Source of the DNA: Desulfofarcimen acetoxidans DSM 771
Lineage (GTDB): Bacteria > Bacillota > Desulfotomaculia > Desulfotomaculales > Desulfofarciminaceae
NCBI RefSeq assembly: GCF_000024205.1
Contig: NC_013216.1
Coordinates: 2,294,001-2,358,000, forward strand
Reading direction: 5' to 3'
DNA: 64,000 nt
Every line of letters starts with the position of its first letter. Position 1 is the first letter of the stretch. A program made the position numbers and the translations under genes. Of this stretch, positions 1 through 8,171 are shown piece by piece. The notes beneath the pieces were generated by a model. It did no database searches. It was given only the letters and a program-made list of their open reading frames with translations, and was not told where the DNA came from.

Positions 1-588
1 GCCGGTAAAACCACAGAGCAAGTTGTGTCTATAATAAGTGTTTTGGCCGGCAATCACAAAAATATTCTGGCCACCCGGGCCAACCGATCAATATTTGAAT
101 CTGTTCGGACTGTGCTGCCCATGGCTTATTTTCATGAAATCCCTGGCCTAATAAGTATTCAAACCGAGAAGCCTGAACCGGTGGGCAGCATTCTGATTGT
201 CTGTGCGGGCACATCGGACCTGCCTGTAGCGGAAGAGGCAGCCGTAACTGCCGAAATTATGGGCAATAGGGTAGAACGCTTGTATGATGCAGGGGTTGCC
301 GGAATTCATAGATTATTGTTAAACGAGGACAAACTCAACTCTGCCAGGGTAATAATTGTAGTTGCCGGGATGGAGGGTGCTCTGGCCAGTGTAGTAGGAG
401 GCTTAGTGGATAAACCTGTTATTGCAGTCCCTACCAGTGTAGGTTACGGAGCCAGTTTTCATGGTCTGGCCGCACTTTTAAGTATGTTAAACAGTTGTGC
501 CAATGGTGTAACGGTAGTAAATATTGATAACGGTTTTGGAGCCGGTTATGCGGCTTCTTTAATAAATAAAATTAATGAGACTGCATAG
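1..588 (+). CDS. larB: LarB, nickel-pincer cofactor biosynthesis (5' end outside window)
   Basis: The reading frame is open from the first base, so the N-terminus lies upstream and about 195 codons are visible. The protein has the PurE/AIR-carboxylase-like fold region of LarB: motif LATRA near the start, then [26 protein letters not shown] and [11 protein letters not shown]. LarB carboxylates and hydrolyses nicotinic acid adenine dinucleotide, the first step to the nickel-pincer nucleotide of lactate racemase-type enzymes. No larC or larE follows; the next gene is on the other strand after a terminator. Family call is strong; the substrate is family knowledge. Confidence 0.9.
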   Translation, partial: AGKTTEQVVSIISVLAGNHKNILATRANRSIFESVRTVLPMAYFHEIPGLISIQTEKPEPVGSILIVCAGTSDLPVAEEAAVTAEIMGNRVERLYDAGVAGIHRLLLNEDKLNSARVIIVVAGMEGALASVVGGLVDKPVIAVPTSVGYGASFHGLAALLSMLNSCANGVTVVNIDNGFGAGYAASLINKINETA

Positions 589-658
589 TTTTAAGAAGGC
601 TTCTTATAAAGTTTTTGGGGTAAACTAAAACATCTCGCGAATTAACCTTTCGACTTTT

Positions 659-690
659 GTCCACTCACTTTATCGGGTGGACATTTTTTT
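659..690 (+). terminator. Rho-independent terminator after larB
   Basis: GTCCAC (659-664) pairs with GTGGAC (677-682) and is followed by a T-run. It sits 70 bases after the larB stop codon. Confidence 0.8.
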
Positions 691-761
691 GCTGTACAAA
701 AATATATTTCCGAATTTTTATAACCTTTATTTTTCTATCTTGGTTGAATACTATGATTATA

Positions 762-803
762 GTATATGACTATCCAACAGCACCTTTGGGGACAGTCATA
801 TAC
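762..803. repeat. Inverted repeat, 10-bp arms
   Basis: GTATATGACT (762-771) and AGTCATATAC (794-803) are exact inverted copies with a 22-base spacer. No T-run follows, so a cruciform, operator or RNA hairpin is possible. It lies between larB and the convergent flavoprotein gene; nothing else is seen in this gap. Confidence 0.5.
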
Positions 804-849
804 CGCAGCTTGGTGATTAATTGTTAAGAATTCTATTATAGTTGTTATT

Positions 850-1476
850 TTATCCTTTACCCAGCATTTTCCCCGCTACAAAAACCTCCTGTAAAATCTC
901 CGGATAATTATTGACATCTCCCGGCAGATCTATTTTGGGATAACAGTGGGAGCCCAGGAGTTTAATTTCCAGCATACTGAAGAAATATTTGGCCACCTGC
1001 ACAGCCCCGTCAAAAACGTCGGGAAAGTTGGTTCCGGCAGCGGACAGGTAGATGCCCCGCCTGGCCTTTCTTTTTTCTTCATTTTCTATTACATTGCGTT
1101 GCAAAAGAAATTTGGTTGCCCAGAATTGTTGAGCCCGGTCAATAAAATTTTTAGCTTGAGCACATATGCCCATGGAGAATATTGGTGCGGCTAATATAAT
1201 ACTTTCTGCTGACAGTACTTTATCATAAATTTGCATAACTTCGTCTTTTACTACGCAGCGACCGTTTTTGTTACACCCGCCGCAAGCACGGCAAGGAGAA
1301 AACTTATAATCCACCAGATAAATTAACTCAGTTTCTGCTCCTGCTTCAGCTGCTCCCTTGAGAGCCTGTTTAGCTAAAATAGCCGTGTTGCCGTTTTTTC
1401 TCGGGCTGCAGGCAACAGCCAAACATTTACGTTTATTCTCACTTATTAATTGGCCAACACTTGTATCTTCTGACAA
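850..1476 (-). CDS. Iron-sulfur flavoprotein / NADPH-dependent FMN reductase family
   Basis: A 208-residue flavodoxin-fold protein. Its phosphate-binding loop CSPRKNGNTAIL (residues ~24-35) is followed by a compact cysteine cluster, CRACGGCNKNGRC (C-x2-C-x2-C-x5-C), typical of the 4Fe-4S site in Isf-type flavoproteins. It probably shuttles electrons between ferredoxin and small acceptors. The start is read as TTG at 1476 because an AAGGAG lies about 11 bases upstream and no ATG fits better. It stands alone, between larB and the IS element. Physiological substrate unknown. Confidence 0.85.
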   Translation of the reverse strand: MSEDTSVGQLISENKRKCLAVACSPRKNGNTAILAKQALKGAAEAGAETELIYLVDYKFSPCRACGGCNKNGRCVVKDEVMQIYDKVLSAESIILAAPIFSMGICAQAKNFIDRAQQFWATKFLLQRNVIENEEKRKARRGIYLSAAGTNFPDVFDGAVQVAKYFFSMLEIKLLGSHCYPKIDLPGDVNNYPEILQEVFVAGKMLGKG

Positions 1477-1558
1477 TATGATTACACACTCCTTTCTACT
1501 ATGACAGAATGCATGTCTTATTAAATAGCTGCTTCTAAGCAGTTATTTAATAATAACG

Positions 1559-1724
1559 TGAACCTCCTCCGGGACGAGCCCGGAGGCTTCTACCCGTAAG
1601 ATTTCTCATTTCATTGAGAACTGCCCTGGCAAAGCAAGGTCTTACACTCTCTCATGAGCTACAGCACTGTGTTACCACAGCCTTGGCCCGGTCCATGGGC
1701 ATCTACTACTCATCGTAGATACGT
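1559..1724 (-). ncRNA. Right end and predicted omega RNA (reRNA) of the TnpB system
   Basis: The 166 bases after the tnpB stop, read on the minus strand, contain several hairpins. The last has arms 1566-1573 and 1579-1586 (CCTCCGGG / CCCGGAGG, loop ACGAG). In IS605 elements this region encodes the omega RNA that guides TnpB, and the guide is the flank immediately beyond the right end, here starting at base 1558 and reading TTATTATTAAATAACTGC or close to it. RNA identity is inferred from position and family. Confidence 0.6.
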
Positions 1725-2957
1725 TTAAGCAGTTTTTTTCAGTGCCAGCACCTTCAGCCGTGCATATTCGACCTTCTCAGGTAACTTACGGCCTTTGGTG
1801 AATTTACCGTTAACCGATTTATCCAGAATCCCGGAAGCACCGACCATATCCCGGTGCGGGCCGGCGAAACCGCACTTGCCGCATTTATAGGTGCGGCCTG
1901 TTTGCTTGGTATACTCTGCACAAGCCGGACAAGTACCCGAAGTACCGCGTTCATCCACTGGTATCAGCTTAATGCCATGACGCTTTAACTTATACTCCAG
2001 CATCCTGCGTAATTCACCGAAAGTCCATTGACTCATCCGCTGGTTGTGCTTTTTACCGCAGTCCTTCTTGCGCACGCCTTCTGGATTGCCTATATAGACG
2101 GTATTGACGTTACGCTCAAAGCACCATTTTGAAACAATAGCTGAAATGGTATGCATGACGTGCTCAATTCGGCGCTCAATATTGTTCAAAAACCGGTACT
2201 TTGCAGCTAAAAGCTTATTGCGCTGTTTTGAGCCTTTTTTAGTTTTAGAAATAGCTTTTTGCAACCTGCGCAGCACCTTATTCCTGAGCCGGCGCAGAGA
2301 CCGCAGCAATCTGCCGCTCACTGCCAAAGATTTCTTACCGTCTGTGATAGCTACAGCATGTACCTCACCGGGGTCAATGGCTGCTGTAACGCCGCCCTGT
2401 ACTTTTTTCAAGGCCGGTTTTTCTACCGTTACATGCAGCCAGTAAAGGTTACGGTGCCATACAAGTTGAACCAGCTTAATGACGGCTCCGGAGAGCCTTT
2501 TGGGTAAGTTAAGTATGAGTGATTCCCTGCCGCGTCCGTTGGAGAGAGTCAGCATCTTTCCTTCGTAAGTTATACCAAGTGGCTTCCAGGTTACGGTGAA
2601 AAAACGTTTTCTGCGATGGGGATAGCGCCAATCTGTAACCCCTTGTTCGCGCAGCTTCCCGGTGCGCTCACAGCACTCAAAGTAAGTTTCCACTATAGCC
2701 TGCGCCGACTGGGAATGAACACCGTATTTGCCTTTAACGAATGCTTTCATGGCACCTTCGTCGAGCCAGCAGTGATGTTTTATATAGATTGTACGGTGAA
2801 CAGTGCAAGTTGTGTTCCATACTTTAGATGCCTCTCTTTGCAGGGTACAGGCCAGGGAAGTTTGCTCCGGGGTTAGATATACAGGAAATTTATTCACCAA
2901 AATGTTGATGCATTTTGACTTTGACTTCTTTGATTGGTTATTTTTACATTTGCTCAC
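1725..2957 (-). CDS. tnpB: TnpB, RNA-guided RuvC endonuclease of IS605 type
   Basis: The protein has 410 residues from the chosen GTG start, which sits 7 bases after a strong GGAAGGAGG. An earlier ATG exists but has no ribosome site. The RuvC triad appears intact: D195 (AAIDPGEV), E293 (IGNPEGVRK) and D370 (HRDMVGASGI). A four-cysteine zinc ribbon (C343, C346, C359, C362) lies between the last two. TnpB cuts DNA next to a short TAM under omega-RNA guidance and helps keep the element in the genome. It starts 4 bases after the tnpA remnant stop. Length is normal for the family. Confidence 0.9.
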   Translation of the reverse strand: MSKCKNNQSKKSKSKCINILVNKFPVYLTPEQTSLACTLQREASKVWNTTCTVHRTIYIKHHCWLDEGAMKAFVKGKYGVHSQSAQAIVETYFECCERTGKLREQGVTDWRYPHRRKRFFTVTWKPLGITYEGKMLTLSNGRGRESLILNLPKRLSGAVIKLVQLVWHRNLYWLHVTVEKPALKKVQGGVTAAIDPGEVHAVAITDGKKSLAVSGRLLRSLRRLRNKVLRRLQKAISKTKKGSKQRNKLLAAKYRFLNNIERRIEHVMHTISAIVSKWCFERNVNTVYIGNPEGVRKKDCGKKHNQRMSQWTFGELRRMLEYKLKRHGIKLIPVDERGTSGTCPACAEYTKQTGRTYKCGKCGFAGPHRDMVGASGILDKSVNGKFTKGRKLPEKVEYARLKVLALKKTA

Positions 2958-2961
2958 AATT

Positions 2962-3158
2962 TCACCTCCTTCCGGAATATTTCTGGGCTTCAATATATTT
3001 GCGAATGATCTCAGTGCTGACGTTTCCGGCAGTGCCTATATAGTAACCTCTGCTCCATTTAAGCCAGGGAAAAGCGACAAATATTCTGTTGGTGGTAATG
3101 CTCTTAAGTATCTATGATAGTTAATATTGTAGACGCAATGGTTTGTTTTTCTTTCCAT
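2962..3158 (-). pseudogene. tnpA: tnpA (Y1/HUH transposase) with internal deletion
   Basis: From the ATG at 3158 the frame gives MERKTNHCVYNINYH, the usual TnpA N-terminus. Another frame then gives LKSITTNRIFVAFPWLKW, SRGYYIGTAGNVSTEIIRK and a stop at 2962, the usual C-terminus with the tyrosine region. About 70 central residues, including the HUH metal motif, are missing and the frame is shifted at the join. It cannot encode an active transposase. Confidence 0.85.
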
Positions 3159-3199
3159 AATTCAATTATACAGTAGAGGAAGTGTTTGTGTATATACTT

Positions 3200-3262
3200 G
3201 TCGCCCTACTGGGCGACCGCTCCTGAAAACCCACGGGACAAGCCCGTGGGTTTTCAGGAGCG
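3200..3262. repeat. Left-end hairpins of the IS605 element
   Basis: Two perfect hairpins lie side by side: GTCGCCC/GGGCGAC (3200-3206/3211-3217) and a 20-bp stem (3218-3237/3243-3262) with loop ACAAG. Subterminal hairpins are what TnpA recognises in this family. The loop and top of the large stem (GGGACAAGCCC) nearly match the right-end hairpin (GGGACGAGCCC at 1571-1581). Confidence 0.85.
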
Positions 3263-3377
3263 ATTTTCTATAAAAAATTTTTTAAAAGAACAGTTAGTCT
3301 CCTTAAACAGCAGATTGCAGACACAATAAATTAAAGCAATGAACTATAAAATACAAGCAACAAAACCGGGTAAAAAG

Positions 3378-3406
3378 TTGTTTAAATTCTTAATGTGCTG
3401 TATAAT
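3378..3406 (+). promoter_or_regulatory. SigmaA-type promoter for miaB
   Basis: TTGTTT (3378-3383), a 17-base spacer and TATAAT (3401-3406), about 33 bases before the miaB start. Confidence 0.7.
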
Positions 3407-3439
3407 TAGAAAGTCCATATTCATTGAGGAGAATATTTC

Positions 3440-4795
3440 ATGGAATTTGAGCAAGAAGCAACCGGTCATAAAAAATATCTCATTATAACCTTCGGCTGCC
3501 AAATGAATGAGCATGATTCGGAAATTTTAGCCGGGATATTGCATAATAAAGGTTACATAAAAACTGATAAACAGGAAGACGCCGATATAATCTTGTTAAA
3601 TACTTGCTGTATCAGAGAAACTGCTGAGAGTAAGGTATATGGCATGCTCGGCAGGTTGCGCCGGCTAAAAAAATCAAACCCGGATTTGGTGCTGGGAGTT
3701 TGCGGTTGCATGACACAGCAGGCGGAAGCAGCTAAAAAGCTTCGCCAGCGTTTTCCTTATGTTGATTTAATATTCGGCACACATAACTCACACCTGTTAT
3801 CCGATCTGTTGGACAAAGTAATGGAAAAACGAGAGCCTGTTCTGGATGTTTGGTCTGACGTCGCTCCGGTAACCGGGGAACTGCCCGTGCAAAGAGTATC
3901 CGGCATAAAAGCGCTGGTTAACATTACGTACGGCTGCAATAATTTTTGCACTTATTGTATTGTTCCTTATGTGCGAGGCAGGGAGCGCAGCAGGTCTCCG
4001 GAGGATATTCTTCAGGAAGTGGGCGGGCTGGTTATAGCTGGTTATAAAGAAGTTACACTGTTGGGACAGAATGTAAATTCTTATGGCAAGGATTTAAAAA
4101 ATCCCTTAGACTTCGCGGATTTGTTGCTAATGCTTGAAGATACCGGAATTGAGAGAATAAGATATATGACCTCACATCCCAGGGATTTTTCTGATAAACT
4201 TATCCAGGTAATTGCCAAAAGCAAAAAAGTGTGCGAGCATTTTCACCTGCCTGTGCAAGCCGGCAGCAACAGGATATTAAGATTGATGAACAGGGGCTAT
4301 ACCAGAGAAAATTATCTGGAATTAGTAGACAAGATTCGTTGTGCTGTCCCGCAAGCCGGTATTACTACAGATATAATAGTGGGCTTTCCGGGGGAAACTG
4401 AGGCTGATTTTGCTGCGACCCTGGATTTGCTTGAGAAGGTTCGCTGTTACAGCGCCTATACTTTTGTGTATAATAAGAGATCCGGCACACCTGCTGCCAA
4501 TATGCAGGAGCAGATAGAAGCAACGGTAAAAAAAGCTCGTATTCAAGAGTTAATAAAAATGCAAAATAAGATTAGCTTGGCTGATAATGAGGCTGAAGTT
4601 GGCAGAATACTGGATGTTTTGGTCGAGGGACCGGGCAAGACCGGCAATAATTTAACAGGCAGAACTAGAACCAACAAGCTGGTTGTATTTGCTGCTCAGG
4701 CAAACTTCTTAACCGGGCAAACAGTACCGGTAAAGATTATCAAAGGCAGGCTGTCACACCTGGATGGGTGTCCGGTTAATATAAAAAATGATTAG
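3440..4795 (+). CDS. miaB: MiaB, tRNA 2-methylthio-N6-isopentenyladenosine-37 synthase
   Basis: A 451-residue methylthiotransferase with the full domain order. The UPF0004 domain carries three cysteines (FGCQMNEHD, LNTCCIRETAES, VCGCMTQQ), the radical-SAM core has CNNFCTYC near residue 164, and a C-terminal TRAM domain covers roughly 380-447. It adds a methylthio group to i6A37 made by MiaA, which is encoded 10 kb downstream on the same strand. GAGGAG stands upstream of the ATG. It heads the block and is followed after 11 bases by ylbF. Confidence 0.97.
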   Translation: MEFEQEATGHKKYLIITFGCQMNEHDSEILAGILHNKGYIKTDKQEDADIILLNTCCIRETAESKVYGMLGRLRRLKKSNPDLVLGVCGCMTQQAEAAKKLRQRFPYVDLIFGTHNSHLLSDLLDKVMEKREPVLDVWSDVAPVTGELPVQRVSGIKALVNITYGCNNFCTYCIVPYVRGRERSRSPEDILQEVGGLVIAGYKEVTLLGQNVNSYGKDLKNPLDFADLLLMLEDTGIERIRYMTSHPRDFSDKLIQVIAKSKKVCEHFHLPVQAGSNRILRLMNRGYTRENYLELVDKIRCAVPQAGITTDIIVGFPGETEADFAATLDLLEKVRCYSAYTFVYNKRSGTPAANMQEQIEATVKKARIQELIKMQNKISLADNEAEVGRILDVLVEGPGKTGNNLTGRTRTNKLVVFAAQANFLTGQTVPVKIIKGRLSHLDGCPVNIKND

Positions 4796-4806
4796 GGGGT
4801 AGAAGA

Positions 4807-5208
4807 ATGTCAGCTATTTTGAATAAAGCCCGTGAATTAGGCAGGGAAATTGCTGAATCCGTTGAACTTTCAGCTATGAGAAATGCTCAGGATAATATGA
4901 TGAGTGATCCTCTGGCGCAAAGTATCATCCAGGAGTTTGAAGAAAAACAGCAAGTATACCATATGCTTAGATCGCAGGGTCAGCAATTGACCGAAGAACA
5001 AAAGCAGGAAATAGAAGCTTTTGAAGAAAAAATGTTGAGTAATGATTTAATAGTGCAATATTTCAAGACACAGCAAGAATTTGAAAAAATTATTGAAGCG
5101 GTAAATAATATTATTTCTGAAGCTATTACCGGTGAAAGCCATGGTTGTGAGTGCGGTACCAGTTCTTGTTGTTCCAGCTGCGGTTCGGGTGGTCACGGTC
5201 ACTGCTAA
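4807..5208 (+). CDS. ylbF: YlbF/YmcA family protein with Cys-rich tail
   Basis: A 133-residue, mostly helical protein of the Com_YlbF family. In Bacillus, YlbF, YmcA and YaaT form the Y-complex that carries Fe-S clusters and adjusts RNase Y and Spo0A phosphorylation. The last ~20 residues are a cysteine/glycine tail (seven Cys between residues ~114 and 133, plus two His), suited to binding a metal or cluster. GGGGGT precedes the ATG. It is probably co-transcribed with miaB, as in many Firmicutes. Confidence 0.85.
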   Translation: MSAILNKARELGREIAESVELSAMRNAQDNMMSDPLAQSIIQEFEEKQQVYHMLRSQGQQLTEEQKQEIEAFEEKMLSNDLIVQYFKTQQEFEKIIEAVNNIISEAITGESHGCECGTSSCCSSCGSGGHGHC

Positions 5209-5380
5209 TCAATAGTACAAGAAAATCGCTTTAAGCGACTTTCGATGCAGCCATAGGCACTTGTGCTCACCGGAAATTATTGCAGTTGCTGACTTTGCTT
5301 ATGCAGCATAAATTTGTACTTCATTAAACAATGACTTATCCACAAATCATCATAAGCATAATCCCCTTGAGTACAAGGTA

Positions 5381-5406
5381 AAAACCCGGCGCTGCCGGGT
5401 TTTTTC
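5381..5406 (+). terminator. Terminator between ylbF and mutS
   Basis: CCCGGC-GCT-GCCGGG stem followed by six T. It separates miaB-ylbF from the mutS block, which has its own TATAAT at 5430-5435. The gap 5209-5380 holds nothing else recognised. Confidence 0.85.
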
Positions 5407-5455
5407 TTTAGGTTTAAAATTTCATATGTTATAATGGTAAACGGGAGGGAGCAAT

Positions 5456-8149
5456 GTGAATCATACACCGATGATCAAACAATACCTGCAGATTAAAGAG
5501 CGGCATACTGATGCTATTCTCTTTTTCCGGTTAGGCGATTTTTATGAGATGTTTTTTGAAGACGCCCACTGTGCCTCCCGTGAGCTGGATATAACCCTGA
5601 CCGGTCGCGAAGGTGGCCGGGAAGAACGCATTCCCATGTGCGGTGTTCCCTATCACGCTGCGGAGGGCTACATAGCCCGCCTGGTGGAAAAAGGTTATAA
5701 AGTTGCCATATGTGAGCAGGTAGAAGACCCTAAGGCTGTGAAAGGCATTGTGCGCAGGGAGGTAGTCCGTGTAATCACGCCGGGCACTATATTGTCAGGC
5801 AGTTTTATAGAAGACAAAAGAAATAATTTTATTATCTCTGTCAGCCGGGAAAAAGAGCATTATGGACTGGCAGTTGTTGATCTGGGAACCGGTCTTTTTA
5901 TGGTAACTGAATTTGCTATTGATGACACCGCTCTGGCGGAGGAAATATCTCGCCTGCAGCCCTCTGAAGCAGTTGTGGCGCGGGATAGCTTTAGTAAATC
6001 AGAATTAGGCATTATTTTCTCTGGAATCTTTAATATAACTATCAGCCAACAGCCACTTGATTTTTTCACCTTTACCCAGGCCTACAAGTCGCTGGTAGAT
6101 AACATTGGAGAGGAAAAATTAACTGAAAACAAGCTGCTTGAGATGACTGCTGCCGTGTGTGCGGCAGGAGGTCTTTTAACATATCTTAAAGAAACGCAAA
6201 AAACAGCTTTGCAGCATTTGAATGCAATTACAGTATACAAACCCTCAAGGTTTATGGTTTTAGACGCCACTACCAGGAAAAATCTGGAGCTTACAAAATC
6301 GCTGAGAGAAGGTACTAAATGGGGTAGTTTGCTCTGGGTGCTCGATCGAACAGTAACGGCTATGGGCGGTAGATTGCTCAAAAACTGGCTGGAACAGCCT
6401 CTCTTATCTGCTGCTAAAATCAATCTAAGACTGGATGCTGTAGCTGAGCTGATAAAGGACGGCTTTATCAGGTATGATTTAAAAGAAATACTGTCTAAGC
6501 TCTACGATTTGGAGCGCTTGACCGGCAGGATCGCCTATGGTACAGCGGGGGCCCGTGATTTAAATGCCATAAAAGTCTCACTGGCAGTTCTGCCGCAAAT
6601 CAAAGAGATACTTGCCAGAACCAGCTCCGTACTGTTAAGCAAGCTGAGTGAACAAATTGAGATACTGGACGAGCTTTATGATTTATTAGAAAGAGCTGTT
6701 ATTGATAATCCTCCTGTTTCTGTACGTGAGGGAGGTATGATTAAGACCGGGTTTAATGAAAAAGTTGATTACCTGAGAAGTGCCGGTAAAGACGCAAAAA
6801 ATTGGGTGGCGGAAATGGAAGCCCGAGAAAGAGAGCGTACAGGTATAAAGTCCCTTAAGGTAGGCTTTAACAAAGTCTTCGGCTACTATTTGGAAGTAAC
6901 TAAAAGCAATATTCATCTGGTGCCGGAAGAGTATATCAGAAAACAGACTTTAGCCAATGCTGAAAGATATATTACGCCACAACTGAAAGAATATGAAAAT
7001 ATGATATTAGGGGCACGGGATAAGTTAAATGAACTGGAATACAGTATTTTTATCGATCTAAGAAATATTGTTGCTGATAAAATACCCGCCCTCCAGAAGT
7101 CCGCCCGGGCAGCTGCCAGGGCGGATGCGTTGATGGCACTGGCTGAAACTGCGGTGGAAGAAAGATATTTACGCCCGTCAATTAACTCTAACGGTTTAAT
7201 CAAGATTAAAGAGGGACGCCACCCTGTGGTGGAACGTGTCCTAAAAACCGGAGAGTTTGTGCCAAATGATACGGATATTAATGAGCAGGACAGGCGCCTT
7301 GTTCTCTTGACCGGACCTAATATGGCAGGCAAAAGTACCTACATGAGACAGGTGGCCCTGATTGTTCTTTTAGCCCAGGTAGGCAGCTTTGTGCCGGCTG
7401 ATTACGCTGAAATAGGCATTGTGGATAGGATTTTCACCAGGGTCGGGGCTGCTGATGATCTGGCCGGTGGGCAGAGCACCTTCATGGTGGAAATGAACGA
7501 GTGCAAAGTTATCGTAGAAAATGCTACGGCCCAAAGCCTGATCATCATGGATGAAGTAGGTCGCGGCACCAGTACTTATGACGGCATTAGTATTGCCAGG
7601 GCCTTAATTGAATATATCAACAGGGATCTGAAGGCCAAGACACTTTTTTCCACCCACTATCATGAGTTGACTGACCTGGATCAGTTGCATGGTGTAGTAA
7701 ATCATACTGTCGCTGTGCAGGAAACCGGAGATGGAATCGTATTCCTGAGGAAGGTCATCCCAGGTAAAGCTGATCGCAGTTATGGCATACATGTGGCTAG
7801 GCTTGCCGGGATTCCCGAAAATATTTTGCTGAGGGCAGACGAGGTATTAAACAGCTTGGAAGCCTGTTCTCCAACCGGGCAGAGTCAGGCGGCAGCTTCT
7901 GTGGATTTAAGCGAGATATCAGCATTTGCGGAGCTGTCGGTTATAAAAGAAGAAAAAAAAGACGTCAGCTCTATAATGAGAGACAGTGAGGCTAACCGGC
8001 TTTCCTGCTCTCAAGAGCCAGTACCTTGGCTAAGGCCGAAAATGCTGGCGATTTTAGAGGAGCTGGAGGGTTTAGATATTTTAGCTATGAACCCCCTGCA
8101 AGCAATGAACAAACTCTTTGAATTGCAGGGGAAGCTAAAAGATTACTAA
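5456..8149 (+). CDS. mutS: MutS, DNA mismatch recognition ATPase
   Basis: An 897-residue MutS. The mismatch-wedge motif GDFYEMF (F29-x-E31) is present, the Walker A GPNMAGKST lies at 620-628, the Walker B region ends MDEVGRGTST near 700, and THYHELT is the later ATPase motif. The GTG start is chosen for the GGGAGGGAG directly upstream. It binds mispairs and recruits MutL, encoded 3 kb downstream. Two genes unrelated to repair separate the pair. Confidence 0.98.
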   Translation: MNHTPMIKQYLQIKERHTDAILFFRLGDFYEMFFEDAHCASRELDITLTGREGGREERIPMCGVPYHAAEGYIARLVEKGYKVAICEQVEDPKAVKGIVRREVVRVITPGTILSGSFIEDKRNNFIISVSREKEHYGLAVVDLGTGLFMVTEFAIDDTALAEEISRLQPSEAVVARDSFSKSELGIIFSGIFNITISQQPLDFFTFTQAYKSLVDNIGEEKLTENKLLEMTAAVCAAGGLLTYLKETQKTALQHLNAITVYKPSRFMVLDATTRKNLELTKSLREGTKWGSLLWVLDRTVTAMGGRLLKNWLEQPLLSAAKINLRLDAVAELIKDGFIRYDLKEILSKLYDLERLTGRIAYGTAGARDLNAIKVSLAVLPQIKEILARTSSVLLSKLSEQIEILDELYDLLERAVIDNPPVSVREGGMIKTGFNEKVDYLRSAGKDAKNWVAEMEARERERTGIKSLKVGFNKVFGYYLEVTKSNIHLVPEEYIRKQTLANAERYITPQLKEYENMILGARDKLNELEYSIFIDLRNIVADKIPALQKSARAAARADALMALAETAVEERYLRPSINSNGLIKIKEGRHPVVERVLKTGEFVPNDTDINEQDRRLVLLTGPNMAGKSTYMRQVALIVLLAQVGSFVPADYAEIGIVDRIFTRVGAADDLAGGQSTFMVEMNECKVIVENATAQSLIIMDEVGRGTSTYDGISIARALIEYINRDLKAKTLFSTHYHELTDLDQLHGVVNHTVAVQETGDGIVFLRKVIPGKADRSYGIHVARLAGIPENILLRADEVLNSLEACSPTGQSQAAASVDLSEISAFAELSVIKEEKKDVSSIMRDSEANRLSCSQEPVPWLRPKMLAILEELEGLDILAMNPLQAMNKLFELQGKLKDY

Positions 8150-8171
8150 TTGTTTCCGAGAGGTGCTTTAT

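Larger units (their letters stand above)
1559..3274 (-). mobile_element. IS200/IS605-family element with intact tnpB and deleted tnpA
   Basis: On the minus strand the order is left-end hairpin, degenerate tnpA, complete tnpB, right-end hairpin. Limits were set by comparison with the scar at 59669-59720: the right end is shared up to base 1559 (…GGTTCA on the minus strand) and the left end up to base 3274 (TTTATAGAAAATCG on the minus strand). No target duplication or terminal inverted repeat is expected for this family. With TnpA broken, it could move only if a Y1 transposase acts in trans. Confidence 0.85.
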
